Assembly (NCBI GenBank): GCA_009746045.1
Contig: RPFO01000674.1
Location: 1-27,500, forward strand
Length of the DNA stretch: 27,500 bases
Reading direction: 5' to 3'
DNA from: Mesostigma viride
Lineage: Eukaryota; Streptophyta; Mesostigmatophyceae; Mesostigmatales; Mesostigmataceae
The notes below the pieces were generated by a model. That model saw nothing but the letters and a program-made list of their open reading frames with translations, did not search any database and had not been told where the DNA came from. Positions 26,905 through 27,500 of this stretch are shown one piece after another. How positions within the stretch are numbered: position 1 is the stretch's first letter; each line of letters opens with the position of its first letter. The translations under genes were made by a program, and so were the position numbers.

Positions 26905-27159
26905 CTACTTTTTGCGTTTCAGTTTACGTTTGTTTCCCGGTTGAATAAAGTTGACACCATCCCCTTCATCGTCGGAAATTAAGGCCGGCATTTCGTCCAC
27001 TTCAGCTTGTACATCATCTTTTTTCATCACAACCATGGCTGGAATTGAATCCCAAAATTTCTCAATCGCTCTAACAACTTCGGCTGGCAGTTTTTTGGCC
27101 CCCCGTTCAACTGCCTCTCTCTCCTGGTTCGACACCGAAACGTCCTTGTCTTTCTCCAT
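26905..27159 (-). CDS. Small protein with acidic middle and basic tail, 84 aa
   Basis: ATG 27159 opens MEKDKDVSVSNQEREAVE; the upstream GTGCAGTTTTTTTCA gives a CAG close before the start as in neighbouring genes, and a CACGTG core sits in the same place. The centre is acidic (VQAEVDEMPALISDDEG) and the end strongly basic (NKRKLKRKK), a likely nuclear signal. The acidic part resembles that of the 114-aa gene at 15861. A palindrome lies about 115 bp upstream. A longer start further upstream is not supported by an ATG in a good context. Function is unknown; reality is supported by its poly(A) signal and its conserved setting. Confidence 0.55.
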   Translation of the reverse strand: MEKDKDVSVSNQEREAVERGAKKLPAEVVRAIEKFWDSIPAMVVMKKDDVQAEVDEMPALISDDEGDGVNFIQPGNKRKLKRKK

Positions 27160-27267
27160 TGAAAAAAACTGCACGTGAAGCACAACTGGCACAACCAATG
27201 TAAGTAAACCTAGTACCTTCAGGGGCGGATTAATTCATCAGCCGGAGTACAATTTTATTTTACAACG

Positions 27268-27461
27268 CCAACGGCCGTTGGCATTACAGCAATGAAGTTA
27301 AGATAAAAACGTCGTAATGCAACGGCTGATAAAACTGGCGTATAATCAATAACGCAAAAAAAATTGGCAAGAACTTTTTTTGGAGGTCCAACGGCCGTTG
27401 GCATCACGTAAATCACAACAGCAATGATGGAAACTGATTTTGCAAGTCCAACGGCCGTTGG
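27268..27461. repeat. Three dispersed palindromes at the right edge
   Basis: CCAACGGCCGTTGG at 27268-27281, 27388-27401 and 27448-27461, each followed by GGCATTA or GGCATCA and, in two cases, AAATCA. Spacing is irregular (120 and 60 bp). The first lies upstream of the 84-aa gene. No gene is supported beyond 27160. Confidence 0.6.
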
Positions 27462-27500
27462 CATCAAGAAAATCAGAAGAGGGAGCGACTGCCCAAAAAA

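Overview
The window is eukaryotic nuclear DNA from a photosynthetic host. It holds a degraded plastid rpoB fragment, GT-AG introns, AATAAA poly(A) signals, long satellites, and MYND and F-box proteins. The dominant repeat motif, TCCAACGGCCGTTGGC, is an inverted pair of the plant MSA (MYB3R-binding) consensus. A green alga fits best, and a charophyte is conceivable, but the species cannot be fixed from sequence alone. Every gene I can support lies on the minus strand.

Layout. Bases 1-1044 are AT-rich flank with a cluster of minus-strand poly(A) signals. Bases 1045-12909 are read as one split gene of five exons, for which I recognise no family. Its introns are packed with a 46-bp palindromic repeat. 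Its largest intron also carries about 4.75 kb of hexanucleotide repeat (GGACAA on the plus strand). The 79-bp tandem repeats at 12935-13260 lie just upstream of the predicted start, followed by the rpoB fragment at 13428-13845. Bases 14085-19153 hold six short, apparently intronless genes: three zinc-knuckle proteins, an acidic protein, an unrecognised protein and a MYND-finger protein. They are closely spaced and mostly preceded by the palindrome. Bases 19193-23745 are a 208-bp satellite that carries the same palindrome, split by a duplicated element at 20461-22427. Bases 23746-24618 are empty apart from three palindrome copies. Bases 24643-27159 hold an F-box-like gene, a second MYND gene (a paralogue of the first) and a small basic protein. 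More palindromes run to the right edge.

How it fits together. The short genes look like one locally expanded group. Two zinc-knuckle proteins are 260 aa, and the two MYND proteins would be about 263 and 265 aa. Two neighbouring genes share a duplicated upstream cassette: a palindrome about 47 bp before the ATG, a second at about 117-126, and a G-box at about 185. Several starts sit directly behind a CAG, which hints at a 5' leader intron or spliced leader. Seven reading-frame breaks all behave as one missing base, six of them at G runs of the coding strand and one unplaced in a G-rich repeat, so consensus error is at least as likely as gene decay. The most noteworthy features are the palindrome shared by introns, promoters and satellite, the intronic hexamer expansion, and the compact zinc-knuckle/MYND/F-box cluster.
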